A stretch of DNA of 64,000 nt from positions 1,085,001-1,149,000 of the forward strand of contig NZ_CP094351.1 of assembly GCF_022807995.1 (NCBI RefSeq). The letters are read 5' to 3'. The number at the start of each line of letters is the position of its first letter. The first letter of the stretch is position 1. This stretch comes from Pseudomonas orientalis. Lineage in GTDB: Bacteria; Pseudomonadota; Gammaproteobacteria; Pseudomonadales; Pseudomonadaceae. Positions 55,234-64,000 of the stretch are shown here, piece by piece. The notes under the pieces were generated by a model, which was given only the letters and a program-made list of their open reading frames with translations, was not told the origin of the DNA and made no database searches. The position numbers and the translations under genes are program-made.

Positions 55234-55857
55234 TTACAGGTACTTGACTTCAAAGGTCGCGGAGCCGTCGATCGCCACTTCGTCGGTCAAGGTCAGATTT
55301 TTTGCCGGAGCGATCGCTGTGTAGAGCGTGACGTCCAGCATCGCGTCCTTGATCGGGTGCGGTGCCCAACCGCTTTCACCGCGGCTGCCCAGTGCCACCA
55401 GCTCGTTGGGGGCGATGCCATCGTCAGGCAGCAGCGTTACCCAGCGTCCGTCGGCGTTGTACATGGCCAGTAACGTGGATGGGGTTTCGGCGACGGGGTT
55501 GCTGAAGGCCAATTGATACATGCCCAACTTCTGGTTTTGGTTGATCATGCCCAGGCCGAAGGCGGCGCCGTACATGGCCGAGCCGGCGCGGTTGTCGATG
55601 GGCTCAATGGCGAACAGTGTTGCGGCATCGCAGTTGACGCTCAGTTGCACAGTCTTGCGCTCCAGATAGGTGCTCTTGTCGAGGTCCAGGTCTTGTGCCG
55701 CGATTTTTCCAAAGTCGATATCACCTGGCAGGCTGGGCGTGCAGGCGCTGGGCGTAATCAAGCCTTTGACGGTCAGGTCGACGCTGCTGGCGGCGAACGC
55801 TGAAGATGTCATGACGAGCAGCAGGGCACTGCTCAGTAGGGATACGGAGGTTTTCAT
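55234..55857 (-). CDS. DUF1120 fimbrial-type subunit (1st, operon-leading)
   Basis: 207 aa from ATG 55857 (GGAA upstream; ATG 55872 is an alternative). Signal peptide VSLLSSALLLVMTSSAFA, then SVDLTVKGLITPSACTPSLP, DIDFGKIAAQDLDLDKS, LSVNCDAATLFAIEPIDNRA and AIDGSATFEVKYL. First gene of the operon, so a candidate major subunit. Confidence 0.87.
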   Translation of the reverse strand: MKTSVSLLSSALLLVMTSSAFAASSVDLTVKGLITPSACTPSLPGDIDFGKIAAQDLDLDKSTYLERKTVQLSVNCDAATLFAIEPIDNRAGSAMYGAAFGLGMINQNQKLGMYQLAFSNPVAETPSTLLAMYNADGRWVTLLPDDGIAPNELVALGSRGESGWAPHPIKDAMLDVTLYTAIAPAKNLTLTDEVAIDGSATFEVKYL

Positions 55858-56266
55858 TTCAAATTGTTCCATCGCAGGTCTGGCAGATAGAGGCGCGTAC
55901 AGGTCAGCGCCCGGCCCTGTGTGGGCGAGTGGTTGACTTGGCGGCGGTCTCGATGTTTTTCGCGGTTGCCGGGGGAGTGGCAAACTTTCCCTCTTTTTGG
56001 GGTGGGCATAATTTAGCGAGGGAGCTGCGAGGCGCAAATACAACTAATACGACATTGGCGAAGCGAGGCTGGCACGCTATTCGGAGGGCTATTTCTGCAG
56101 CGTTTTTCGTAGTTGTTGTATCGGCTTGAACGTACTCGAAAGGTTATAGGTTGAGGGGCGATAACCTTCAAAAGAGTGTGTCTGATGCTGTCGCATGGCA
56201 GGTCGCCCTGGCGACTGCGTCAATGCCGCGAATCGCTGCCGAATTAACAACCACGAAGAGGTACTG
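55858..56266. promoter_or_regulatory. Divergent control region of fimbrial operon and response regulator
   Basis: 409 bp with no gene. An 8-bp inverted repeat AAGGTTAT (56140-56147) and ATAACCTT (56161-56168), 13 nt apart, is a possible operator close to the regulator gene. Confidence 0.45.
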
Positions 56267-57085
56267 ATGGGTTCGCCAGGAGGTTCAACCGCAGGAGCGA
56301 ACCGGACAGTCAAACCGCCTTTTGTCCCCCCGCCTCATTGGCAGCACTTGAATGTTCTGGTCGTGGAGGATCATTCAGCCTATCGCCTGTTGTTGGGGTG
56401 GCTGCTGCAAAAACTGGGACTCGGACATCAACTGGCCGCCGATGGCTTCATGGGGTTGGACGCCTTTACCCATCGGCCCTTCGACCTGGTCATCAGCGAT
56501 TGCAGGATGCCCCTCATGGACGGCTACAGCATGGCCCGCGCCATTCGCCGGCACGAGCGCAAAAACGGGTTGAAGCGAGTGCCGATCATTGCCTTGACCG
56601 CCAACCTGCAAAACGACAGTCCCCAACGTTGTCGCCAGGCCGGCATGGACGCCTGGCTGGTCAAGCCACTGACCCTTGAACAACTGCACGCCGTGCTGGT
56701 GCGCTGGTTGCCGGGCGATGACGACCCGTGCGTTGTAAAAGAAGCCGCCGTGCCGATTGTGAATTGGCCAACCCGTGCCTCGCTTGTCGCCACGTTCGGC
56801 AGCGACCTTATTGTCGACCAATTGCTGGAAAGCCTGCTGGTGGAGGCTTGGGAAGACCTGCGTGTGTTACGTCATGCGCGTGCGACGTTGAACGCATCAC
56901 TGACCGCCGAGCATCTGCATCGGTTGATTGGCAGTCTGGTGTTTCTGGGAGGCACGGGCCTTGAAACCAGCGCCGTGAGTTTGATCAAACAGGTCCAGTG
57001 TGATGGCGTTGCTGCGCACAGAGCGCAGTTGGAAGGGTTCGAGGCACAGCTGTGCACCTATCTCCATTACCTGTCCGACGTTTGA
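56267..57085 (+). CDS. Response regulator with C-terminal Hpt domain
   Basis: 272 aa from ATG 56267 (GAGG 5 nt upstream). Receiver domain about residues 28-150: VLVVEDHSAYR, the phospho-acceptor Asp in LVISDCRMPLMDG, Lys in WLVKPL. The C-terminal region has an Hpt-like helix HLHRLIGSLVFLGG with a candidate phospho-His. There is no kinase or DNA-binding domain, so it probably acts as an intermediate in a phosphorelay. Divergent from the fimbrial operon and followed by a DNA-binding regulator. Confidence 0.82.
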   Translation: MGSPGGSTAGANRTVKPPFVPPPHWQHLNVLVVEDHSAYRLLLGWLLQKLGLGHQLAADGFMGLDAFTHRPFDLVISDCRMPLMDGYSMARAIRRHERKNGLKRVPIIALTANLQNDSPQRCRQAGMDAWLVKPLTLEQLHAVLVRWLPGDDDPCVVKEAAVPIVNWPTRASLVATFGSDLIVDQLLESLLVEAWEDLRVLRHARATLNASLTAEHLHRLIGSLVFLGGTGLETSAVSLIKQVQCDGVAAHRAQLEGFEAQLCTYLHYLSDV

Positions 57086-57283
57086 AGAATGCTGTTGCAG
57101 AGCGCTTTATCTATACGCCGATCTAGTTTTGCCTGTAGGTGTTTTCCTTTTGTTTTGTAGTCCAAAAAGGAGCCGCTACTGAACATTGGGCCCGGCCGCA
57201 AGCGGCTCTTTGTTAGCAGTTGTTGATGATCGCAGGCAGAGGTATTTTGCGCGGATTCAAGTTGCCATCATTCGTGGGTACCT

Positions 57284-57919
57284 ATGCTTCGAGTAATTAT
57301 TGCTGACGATCACCCCATTGTCCGAGTCGGGCAAAAAGTCGTGATCGAGGCGAATGGCAAATGCAAGGTGGTCGGTGAAGCCGACGGCCCCGATCAGCTG
57401 CTAGGGGTGCTGAGTCATACGCCATGCGACATGCTGGTCACAGACTTCGCCATGCCCGGCGGCCAACAGGCCGATGGTTATTGCCTGTTGGGCCTGCTGC
57501 ACCGCCAGTATCCGCAGTTGCCGGTGATTCTGGTGACGATGTTCGCCAACGTCGCCACCCTGCGCGCCGCCTTTGCCCATGGCGCCAGGGCGGTGGTTGC
57601 CAAAAGCGCCTCGGCCAAGGAGTTGCCCCTGGCGATCAAGGCGGTACAGGCCGGGCAGACCTTCGCCAGCGAATGCTTGCGGGTGCAACTGGTGGAGGCC
57701 GGCACGGGTGATCAGTCCCAGGAGCCCCAGTTGTCCGGCAAGGAGCGCGAGGTGGTGCGCATGTTGGCCAGCGGCATGACCGTCAGCCAGATCGCAGCCC
57801 AGGTCAACCGCAGCGTCTCCACGATCAGCAAGCAGAAGAGCACGGCCATGCAGCGCTTGAGTATTTCCACCGACGTTGACTTGTTCGCCTACGCCCGCAG
57901 TACCGGCATAGCGCCGTAG
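57284..57919 (+). CDS. LuxR/NarL-family response regulator
   Basis: 211 aa. Receiver: IIADDHPIVRVG, Asp in MLVTDFAMPGG, Lys in VVAKSAS. HTH: LSGKEREVVRMLASGMTVSQIAAQ and NRSVSTISKQKSTAMQRL. The PGGQQADG insert after the phospho-Asp is like the RcsB/EvgA-type members. Likely partner of the receiver-Hpt protein, and likely controls the adjacent fimbriae. Confidence 0.88.
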   Translation: MLRVIIADDHPIVRVGQKVVIEANGKCKVVGEADGPDQLLGVLSHTPCDMLVTDFAMPGGQQADGYCLLGLLHRQYPQLPVILVTMFANVATLRAAFAHGARAVVAKSASAKELPLAIKAVQAGQTFASECLRVQLVEAGTGDQSQEPQLSGKEREVVRMLASGMTVSQIAAQVNRSVSTISKQKSTAMQRLSISTDVDLFAYARSTGIAP

Positions 57920-58009
57920 CCCGCCCATTTGCCTGGCGAATGACAGTAGCCATGGCGGCGTGGGCGGCTTATCGTGCGCCTACTCTTTCGACCCCTGCGG
58001 AGCCTGCCC

Positions 58010-58480
58010 ATGAGTGATGCCCATAACGCCTTGATCAGCCGATTCTACAGCGCCTTCCAGCGTCTGGATGCCGAGGCCATGGTTGCCTGCTACAGCGATG
58101 ACGTGGTGTTCAGCGACCCGGCCTTTGGCGAACTGCGAGGCGGTGATGCGGGGGATATGTGGCGCATGCTCACGACGCGGGCCAAGGATTTTTCCCTGAC
58201 GTTCGACCAGGTACGCAGCGACGAACGCACCGGCAGCGCACACTGGGTGGCCACCTATTTGTTCAGCGCGACCGGCAATACCGTGGTCAATGATATTCAG
58301 GCGCGCTTTGTCTTTCGCGATGGCAGGATCTGCGAGCACCATGACCACTTCGACCTGTGGCGCTGGTCGCGCCAGGCGTTGGGCACCAAGGGCCTGCTGC
58401 TGGGCTGGACGCCGCTGGTGCGAAACGCTGTGCGCGCCCAGGCGAACAAAGGCCTGAAGGCATTCCAGGCCAGTCGTTGA
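58010..58480 (+). CDS. NTF2/SnoaL-like protein
   Basis: 156 aa from ATG 58010 (GGAG upstream). ALISRFYSAFQRLDAEAMVACYSDDVVFSDPAFGEL is the usual SnoaL-like opening; HDHFDLWRWSRQAL is typical near the end. Cytoplasmic; substrate unknown. Forms a close series with the next two genes. Confidence 0.8.
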   Translation: MSDAHNALISRFYSAFQRLDAEAMVACYSDDVVFSDPAFGELRGGDAGDMWRMLTTRAKDFSLTFDQVRSDERTGSAHWVATYLFSATGNTVVNDIQARFVFRDGRICEHHDHFDLWRWSRQALGTKGLLLGWTPLVRNAVRAQANKGLKAFQASR

Positions 58481-58516
58481 TAAACTGCGCGCCCCTTTGC
58501 CTTGCCGAATCTGTCC

Positions 58517-58789
58517 GTGAGCACACCTGAACCCAAGCCCTGGTACGTCTACCTGGTGCGCGCCGCCAATGGCGCGTTGTATTGCGGCATCAGCAACGAC
58601 CCGGTGCGCCGGTTTGCCTCCCACCAGAGCGGCAAGGGCGCGCGGTTTTTTCTGTCCAGCCCGGCAGTGGCGCTGGTGTACACCGAGCAATGCGCGAGCA
58701 AGGGCGAGGCGTTGCGTCAGGAGCGCTTGATCAAGAAATTGAAGAAGAGCGCCAAGGAGTGCCTGGCAGCGGGTGGTTCATCACGCTGA
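58517..58789 (+). CDS. GIY-YIG domain protein (UPF0213/YhbQ type)
   Basis: 90 aa from GTG 58517 (TTG 58502 also open). [28 protein letters not shown] carries the GIY-YIG motif in the variant YVY-YCG, with the catalytic Arg in PVRRF. Related E. coli YhbQ has DNA-damage-linked nuclease activity; role here unknown. Confidence 0.88.
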   Translation: MSTPEPKPWYVYLVRAANGALYCGISNDPVRRFASHQSGKGARFFLSSPAVALVYTEQCASKGEALRQERLIKKLKKSAKECLAAGGSSR

Positions 58790-58864
58790 CTGATAGGTGC
58801 CCATCACACCGTCGAGGGTTGTTGCGCGGTAATCTGCGCACTCACTCGCCAAGCGGAAACCCGT

Positions 58865-59800
58865 ATGTCTGAGCTCATCCTGCATCATTACCCCACCTCA
58901 CCCTTTGCGGAAAAAGCGCGGCTGTTGTTGGGCTTCAAGGGGCTGTCCTGGCATTCCGTGCACATTTCGCCGGTGATGCCCAAGCCTGACCTGACGGCCT
59001 TGACCGGCGGTTACCGCAAGACTCCGGTGCTGCAGGTGGGGGCGGACATCTACTGTGACACCGCGCTGATCGCTCGCCGCCTGGAGCAGGAAAAGTCCTC
59101 GCCGGCCCTGTTTCCGCTGGGCCAGGAAATGATTACCCAGACCTTTGCCACCTGGGCCGACAGCGTGGTGTTCGCCCATGCCGTCAGCCTGGTGTTCCAG
59201 CCGGAATCGGTGGCGGTGCGCTTTGGCAAGCTGCCACCGGAGGCCATCAAAGCCTTCATCGCTGACCGCGCCGCGTTGTTCAGTGGCGGCACGGCCAGCA
59301 AGCTCCCGGCTGAGCTGGCCAAGCATCAGTGGCCCGCGATCATGACGCGGTTGGAGCAGCAGCTACAGGGTGAATCCGGCGACTTCCTGTTCGGCGCGCC
59401 GTCGATTGCCGACTTTGCCCTGGCCCACTCACTGTGGTTCCTCAAGGCCACGCCGGTTACCGCGCCGTTGGTGGATGCTTATCCGGCCGTGCTGGTTTGG
59501 CTGGAGCGTGTGTTGGGCTTCGGCCACGGCACCGCCAGCCAGATGACGGCAGATCAAGCCTTGAAGATCGCCCGCGAGGCGACCCCGGCACCGCTGCCGG
59601 ATGATGGGTTCGAGGACCTGAACGGCTTCAAGGCGGGTCAGCACGTGACTATCGCGGCGGTCGACTATGGCGTCGACCCCGTGGCCGGTGAGTTGCTGTT
59701 TGCCGGGCGCGAAGAGTTGATCCTGCGCCGTACTGATGAGCGTGGCGGTACCGTGCATGTGCATTTCCCTCGCTGGGGTTTTCGCCTTCAGGCGCAATAG
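58865..59800 (+). CDS. Glutathione S-transferase family protein with C-terminal extension
   Basis: 311 aa. The N-terminal thioredoxin-like GST domain (LHHYPTSPFAEKARLLLGF, KTPVLQVGADIYCDTALIARRL) and helical C-domain (SIADFALAHSLWFL) occupy about 220 residues. A further 90 residues (FKAGQHVTIAAVDYGVDPVAG to HFPRWGFRLQ) form a beta-rich extension. Likely detoxification; substrate unknown. Confidence 0.87.
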   Translation: MSELILHHYPTSPFAEKARLLLGFKGLSWHSVHISPVMPKPDLTALTGGYRKTPVLQVGADIYCDTALIARRLEQEKSSPALFPLGQEMITQTFATWADSVVFAHAVSLVFQPESVAVRFGKLPPEAIKAFIADRAALFSGGTASKLPAELAKHQWPAIMTRLEQQLQGESGDFLFGAPSIADFALAHSLWFLKATPVTAPLVDAYPAVLVWLERVLGFGHGTASQMTADQALKIAREATPAPLPDDGFEDLNGFKAGQHVTIAAVDYGVDPVAGELLFAGREELILRRTDERGGTVHVHFPRWGFRLQAQ

Positions 59801-59856
59801 CTGAAAAATAATTGCCAGCTCAAGTGAGGTAAATCGCCCGCCCATCCGTGTAGTGC

Positions 59857-62325
59857 ATGAAACTGCGATCAATTCGCATTAACAGCGTTTTCTACACGGG
59901 TTCTCACAGCATGAAGTCGACGGCGGGCGGTTGGGTCAAACAGTGGCTGGGAGCCTCGGTACTGATGGTGTCGGGGGTGGCCCTGCTGCCCCTGGCGGTT
60001 GCGCAGGCGCAGGAGCAACAAAGCGCCCAGTTCAATTTTGCCCTGGCGGCCAAGCCGCTGCCCCAGGCCCTGAGCGATTTCAGCCGGGTCACCGGCATCA
60101 GCGTGATCTATACCGATGAAGCGCCTTACGGCCTCAATGCCCCGGCAGTCAGCGGGCAAATGAGCCCGACCCAGGCCCTGCAACGCCTGCTGAGCCAATC
60201 CGGTTTCACCTTCCGCCAGATCGACGCCCGCACCCTGGCCCTGGAACCTGTGCCTACCGACGGCGCGGTCAATCTCGGCGCTACCACCATCAGCGGCGCC
60301 AACCTCACCCAGGACAGCACCAGCTACCAGCCGCCGCCGACCAGCTCGGTGATGCGTTCCCATGGCCTGCTGCTGGAAACCCCGCAGACCGTCAACGTAG
60401 TCCCGGCCCAAGCACTGCGCGACCAGCAACCGCGCAACCTGGATGACGCGCTGGGCAATATCAGCGGTATCACCCAGTCCAACACCCTCGGCAGCACCCA
60501 GGACGCGGTGATGTTGCGCGGTTTTGGCGACAACCGTAACGGCTCGATCATGAAGGACGGCATGCCGGTGGTGCAGGGGCGTGCCTTGAACGCGACGGCC
60601 GAGCGCGTCGAAGTGCTCAAGGGCCCGTCGTCGTTGCTGTATGGCATCCAGGACCCCGGTGGCGTGGTCAATATCGTCAGCAAAAAGCCCGAACTGCTGC
60701 AGTCCACTGCCCTGACCGCGCGCGGCTCGACCTTCGGCAGCGGCAAGAACGGCGGCGGCGGCAGCCTGGACACCACCGGCCCACTGGGTGGCAGCGGCCT
60801 GGCCTATCGCCTGATCGTCGACCATGAAGATGAAGACTACTGGCGCAACTACGGCACCCACCGCGAGACGTTGGTGGCGCCGTCGCTGGCATGGTACGGC
60901 GACACCACCCAAGTGGTATTGGCCTATGAGCACCGCGAATTTCTCTCGCCATTCGACCGTGGCACCGCCATCGATCCCAGGACCAACCATCCGCTGAACA
61001 TCCCCGCCACCCGCCGTCTGGATGAGCCGTTCAACAACATGGAAGGCCGCTCCGATCTGTACCGCCTCAGCGTCGATCATGATCTCAACGACGATTGGAA
61101 AGCCCATTTTGGCTATAGCTGGAACCGCGAGACCTACGACGCCAGCCAGGTACGCGTGGTCAAGGTCAACACCAACGGCACCCTGACCCGCAGCATGGAC
61201 GGCACCCAGGGCGCGCTGACCACCGACCGCTTCGCCACCGCCAGCCTTGAAGGCAAGGTGAATGTGGCGGGTATGCAACATGACCTGGTGTTCGGCCTGG
61301 ATGACGAGTACCGCAAAATCTACCGCGCCGACCTGATCCGCCAGACGCCGCGGGGTGTTTTCAACTACAACGATCCGGTGTACGGCAACGAAGTGGCGGG
61401 CTCCAAAGTCAGCGCGCCGGACAGTAACCAGACCGACCTGCTGCGCAGCGATTCATTGTTTTTCCAGGACGCCATTCACCTGAACGACCAGTGGATCCTG
61501 GTCGGCGGCGCGCGCTACCAGATGTACGACCAATACGCCGGCAAAGGCGTGCCGTTCACCGCCAACACCGATGGCAACGGCCAGAAATGGGTGCCGCGCG
61601 CCGGGCTGGTGTATCGCTACACTGATGAGTTGTCGTTCTACGGCAGCTACACCGAGTCGTTCAAACCCAACTCCACCATCGCGCCGCTGGCCAACAAGAC
61701 CGTACTGGATGGCAGCCTCGACCCGGAAGAGTCCAAGGCCTGGGAGCTGGGCACCAAGTTCGACCTGCCGGGGCGTATCACCGCGAGCGCGGCGCTGTTC
61801 ACCATCGACAAACGCAATGTGCTGGTGCAGGTGGGCGACGGTTTGACCTCGGTCTACAGCGTGGCGGGCAAGGTGCGCTCCCGTGGGCTGGAAGTGGATG
61901 CCAGCGGCCAGTTGACCGACCAGTGGAGCCTGATCGGCAGCTACGCCTACACCGATGCCGAGGTCACCGAAGACCCGAGCCTCAAGGGCAATCGCTTGCA
62001 GAACGTGGCGAAAAACACCGGCTCGCTGTCGGCGGTGTATGACTTCGGCAGTATCCTGGGCGGTGATCAACTGCGCGTCGGCGCCGGCGCGCGTTATGTC
62101 GGTGAGCGGGCAGGGGACGCGGCCAACAGTTTCGAACTGCCGAGTTATACCGTGGCTGATGTGTTCGCCAGCTATGACACCCGACTTGACGGGCAGAAGG
62201 TCAAGTTCCAGCTCAACGTGAAGAACCTGTTTGACCGCACCTATTACACCTCTTCGGTGAATACGCAGTTCGTGTCTATTGGCGATGCGCGGCAGGTATC
62301 GGTGTCCAGCACCCTGACGTTCTGA
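59857..62325 (+). CDS. TonB-dependent siderophore receptor with N-terminal signalling domain
   Basis: 822 aa. Signal peptide ends near AVAQAQ, with a start at 59857 or Met 59911 (no clear ribosome site for either). An STN domain (QFNFALAAKPLPQALSDFSR, to TLALEPV) follows, then the plug (NVVPAQALRDQQPRNLDDAL, VEVLKGPSSLLYG, GGVVNIVSKKP) and a 22-strand-type barrel ending VSSTLTF. The layout matches FpvA/FoxA-type ferri-siderophore receptors. No sigma/anti-sigma pair is adjacent, so the signalling partner, if any, is elsewhere. Confidence 0.92.
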   Translation: MKLRSIRINSVFYTGSHSMKSTAGGWVKQWLGASVLMVSGVALLPLAVAQAQEQQSAQFNFALAAKPLPQALSDFSRVTGISVIYTDEAPYGLNAPAVSGQMSPTQALQRLLSQSGFTFRQIDARTLALEPVPTDGAVNLGATTISGANLTQDSTSYQPPPTSSVMRSHGLLLETPQTVNVVPAQALRDQQPRNLDDALGNISGITQSNTLGSTQDAVMLRGFGDNRNGSIMKDGMPVVQGRALNATAERVEVLKGPSSLLYGIQDPGGVVNIVSKKPELLQSTALTARGSTFGSGKNGGGGSLDTTGPLGGSGLAYRLIVDHEDEDYWRNYGTHRETLVAPSLAWYGDTTQVVLAYEHREFLSPFDRGTAIDPRTNHPLNIPATRRLDEPFNNMEGRSDLYRLSVDHDLNDDWKAHFGYSWNRETYDASQVRVVKVNTNGTLTRSMDGTQGALTTDRFATASLEGKVNVAGMQHDLVFGLDDEYRKIYRADLIRQTPRGVFNYNDPVYGNEVAGSKVSAPDSNQTDLLRSDSLFFQDAIHLNDQWILVGGARYQMYDQYAGKGVPFTANTDGNGQKWVPRAGLVYRYTDELSFYGSYTESFKPNSTIAPLANKTVLDGSLDPEESKAWELGTKFDLPGRITASAALFTIDKRNVLVQVGDGLTSVYSVAGKVRSRGLEVDASGQLTDQWSLIGSYAYTDAEVTEDPSLKGNRLQNVAKNTGSLSAVYDFGSILGGDQLRVGAGARYVGERAGDAANSFELPSYTVADVFASYDTRLDGQKVKFQLNVKNLFDRTYYTSSVNTQFVSIGDARQVSVSSTLTF

Positions 62326-62339
62326 CTGCGGTTCGCTTT

Positions 62340-62365
62340 GTGTGGGAGGGGCTTGCCCTGATGCC
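62340..62365. repeat. Solitary REP half-element
   Basis: TGTGGGAGGGGCTTGCCCTG after the receptor gene, one arm only and slightly diverged from the family. Confidence 0.7.
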
Positions 62366-62460
62366 AGTCAGTTAAGCGAACGAAATGCTTAAAGCAGCGA
62401 GGATCAAATGTGGGAGGGGGCTTGATCTGGTCCAGTAATTTTGGACATTCTTATCGGTTT

Positions 62461-63599
<1,139 letters not shown>

Positions 63600-63803
63600 C
63601 TGTACACCTCAGGTTTGGGCGCCATCATAGCGCCCTATTGATGTGTCCAATTTCATTAGGCCAGATCAGCTTGCCCCCGATGACGGTGTGTCAGCAAACA
63701 CTAATGTTGGTTGACACACCGCTATCGGGGGCAAGCCCCCTCCCACATTGACACCTGAGCTGTTAGCGTTGCGGGCATTCGATGCTTATGGAAAACGCGA
63801 CTG

Positions 63804-64000
63804 ATGCATTTTGCAAAATGGTTACACACCAGCACCCTGCTGGTCGGCTTGAGCTTCTTACTGGGCGGCTGCGCCAGCGTTTCGCAGACCTCCACCCCCG
63901 CGACTCTCGACAAGCTGCTGGCCGATCCGGCGCTGCAAGGCGCCACGGTCTCGCTGATGGTGCGTGACGCCCGCAGCGGCAGCACGCTCTACCAGCACAA
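63804..64000 (+). CDS. dacB: DacB/PBP4-like D-Ala-D-Ala carboxypeptidase (partial, N-terminus)
   Basis: The first 65 codons are present. Lipoprotein-type signal LLVGLSFLLGGC followed by TLDKLLADPALQGATVSLMV and DARSGSTLYQH, the typical start of serine peptidase family S13 (PBP4). These enzymes trim or cleave peptidoglycan peptides in the periplasm. The lipobox LGGC suggests membrane anchoring. The catalytic SxxK lies beyond the window. Confidence 0.8.
   Translation, partial: MHFAKWLHTSTLLVGLSFLLGGCASVSQTSTPATLDKLLADPALQGATVSLMVRDARSGSTLYQH

Noticed and set aside
53266..55857. Tandem DUF1120 genes as a recent exact duplication
   Set aside because: The copies share motifs, but the DNA differs throughout, so they are old paralogues rather than fresh repeats.
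57149..57218. Possible terminator after the receiver-Hpt gene (GAGCCGCT and AGCGGCTC)
   Set aside because: The stem has 8 perfect pairs but a long loop and only TTTG after it; too weak to call.
59800..59860. Possible Fur box upstream of the TonB receptor (AAAAATAATTGC)
   Set aside because: Too few matches to the 19-bp Fur consensus.

Overview
The window looks like chromosome of a fluorescent-group Pseudomonas. It carries a canonical alginate operon end (algD-alg8-alg44-algK), rhlB, moaCDE and aapJQMP with Pseudomonas-like sequences. It also has several copies of the Pseudomonas GTGGGAGGGGGCTTGCCCCC-type REP palindrome, mostly as inverted pairs (REPINs). No rRNA, tRNA or CRISPR array was recognised.

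Layout. (1) 1-5150: alginate biosynthesis on the minus strand, with a long algD leader and a predicted AlgU-type promoter. A REP pair sits in frame inside the 5' end of algK. (2) 5535-6314: yaaA (minus). (3) About 6.4-34.4 kb: a large hybrid polyketide/non-ribosomal peptide gene island that I cannot match to a named product. In order it encodes a 14-TM-type MFS exporter, a free-standing condensation domain, PKS1 (ACP-KS-AT-KR-ACP), PKS2 (KS-AT-DH-KR-ACP), an NRPS (C-A-PCP), PKS3 (KS, eroded AT, KR, carrier), a KS-only protein, an ACP-aminotransferase fusion, and a trio of small enzymes (nucleoside deoxyribosyltransferase-like, dihydroorotate-dehydrogenase-like, creatininase-like). On the opposite strand follow a type II thioesterase and a DUF1062 zinc-ribbon protein. 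A strong bidirectional terminator separates the convergent halves. The island has no recognisable regulator, no terminal thioesterase domain, and no intact acyltransferase for its last two ketosynthases.

(4) 34.8-48.2 kb: core-type genes: a degenerate polysaccharide deacetylase, PIN-PhoH ATPase, moaCDE, rhlB, a carboxylesterase, the AapJQMP amino-acid transporter, an mqsRA toxin-antitoxin locus whose toxin carries a premature stop, and a CynX-type MFS protein. (5) 48.2-57.9 kb: a chaperone-usher fimbrial operon with six DUF1120 subunits (minus), divergent from a receiver-Hpt protein and a LuxR-type response regulator that are probable controllers. (6) 58.0-62.3 kb: NTF2-like protein, GIY-YIG protein, glutathione S-transferase and a TonB-dependent siderophore receptor. 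(7) 62.4-63.7 kb: an intact-looking IS3-family element inserted in a REPIN with a 3-bp target duplication. The window ends in the first codons of a DacB/PBP4-like lipoprotein.

Proposed working of the island (inference): PKS1 and PKS2 build a short polyketide from a starter on the N-terminal ACP of PKS1, the NRPS adds one amino acid, and PKS3 and the KS-only protein add two further units using an acyltransferase supplied in trans. The ACP-aminotransferase could convert a beta-keto group to a beta-amine. The nucleosidase, flavoprotein and cyclic-amidase trio resembles a route that frees a pyrimidine base, reduces it and opens the ring, so it may supply or tailor a ureido or amide unit.
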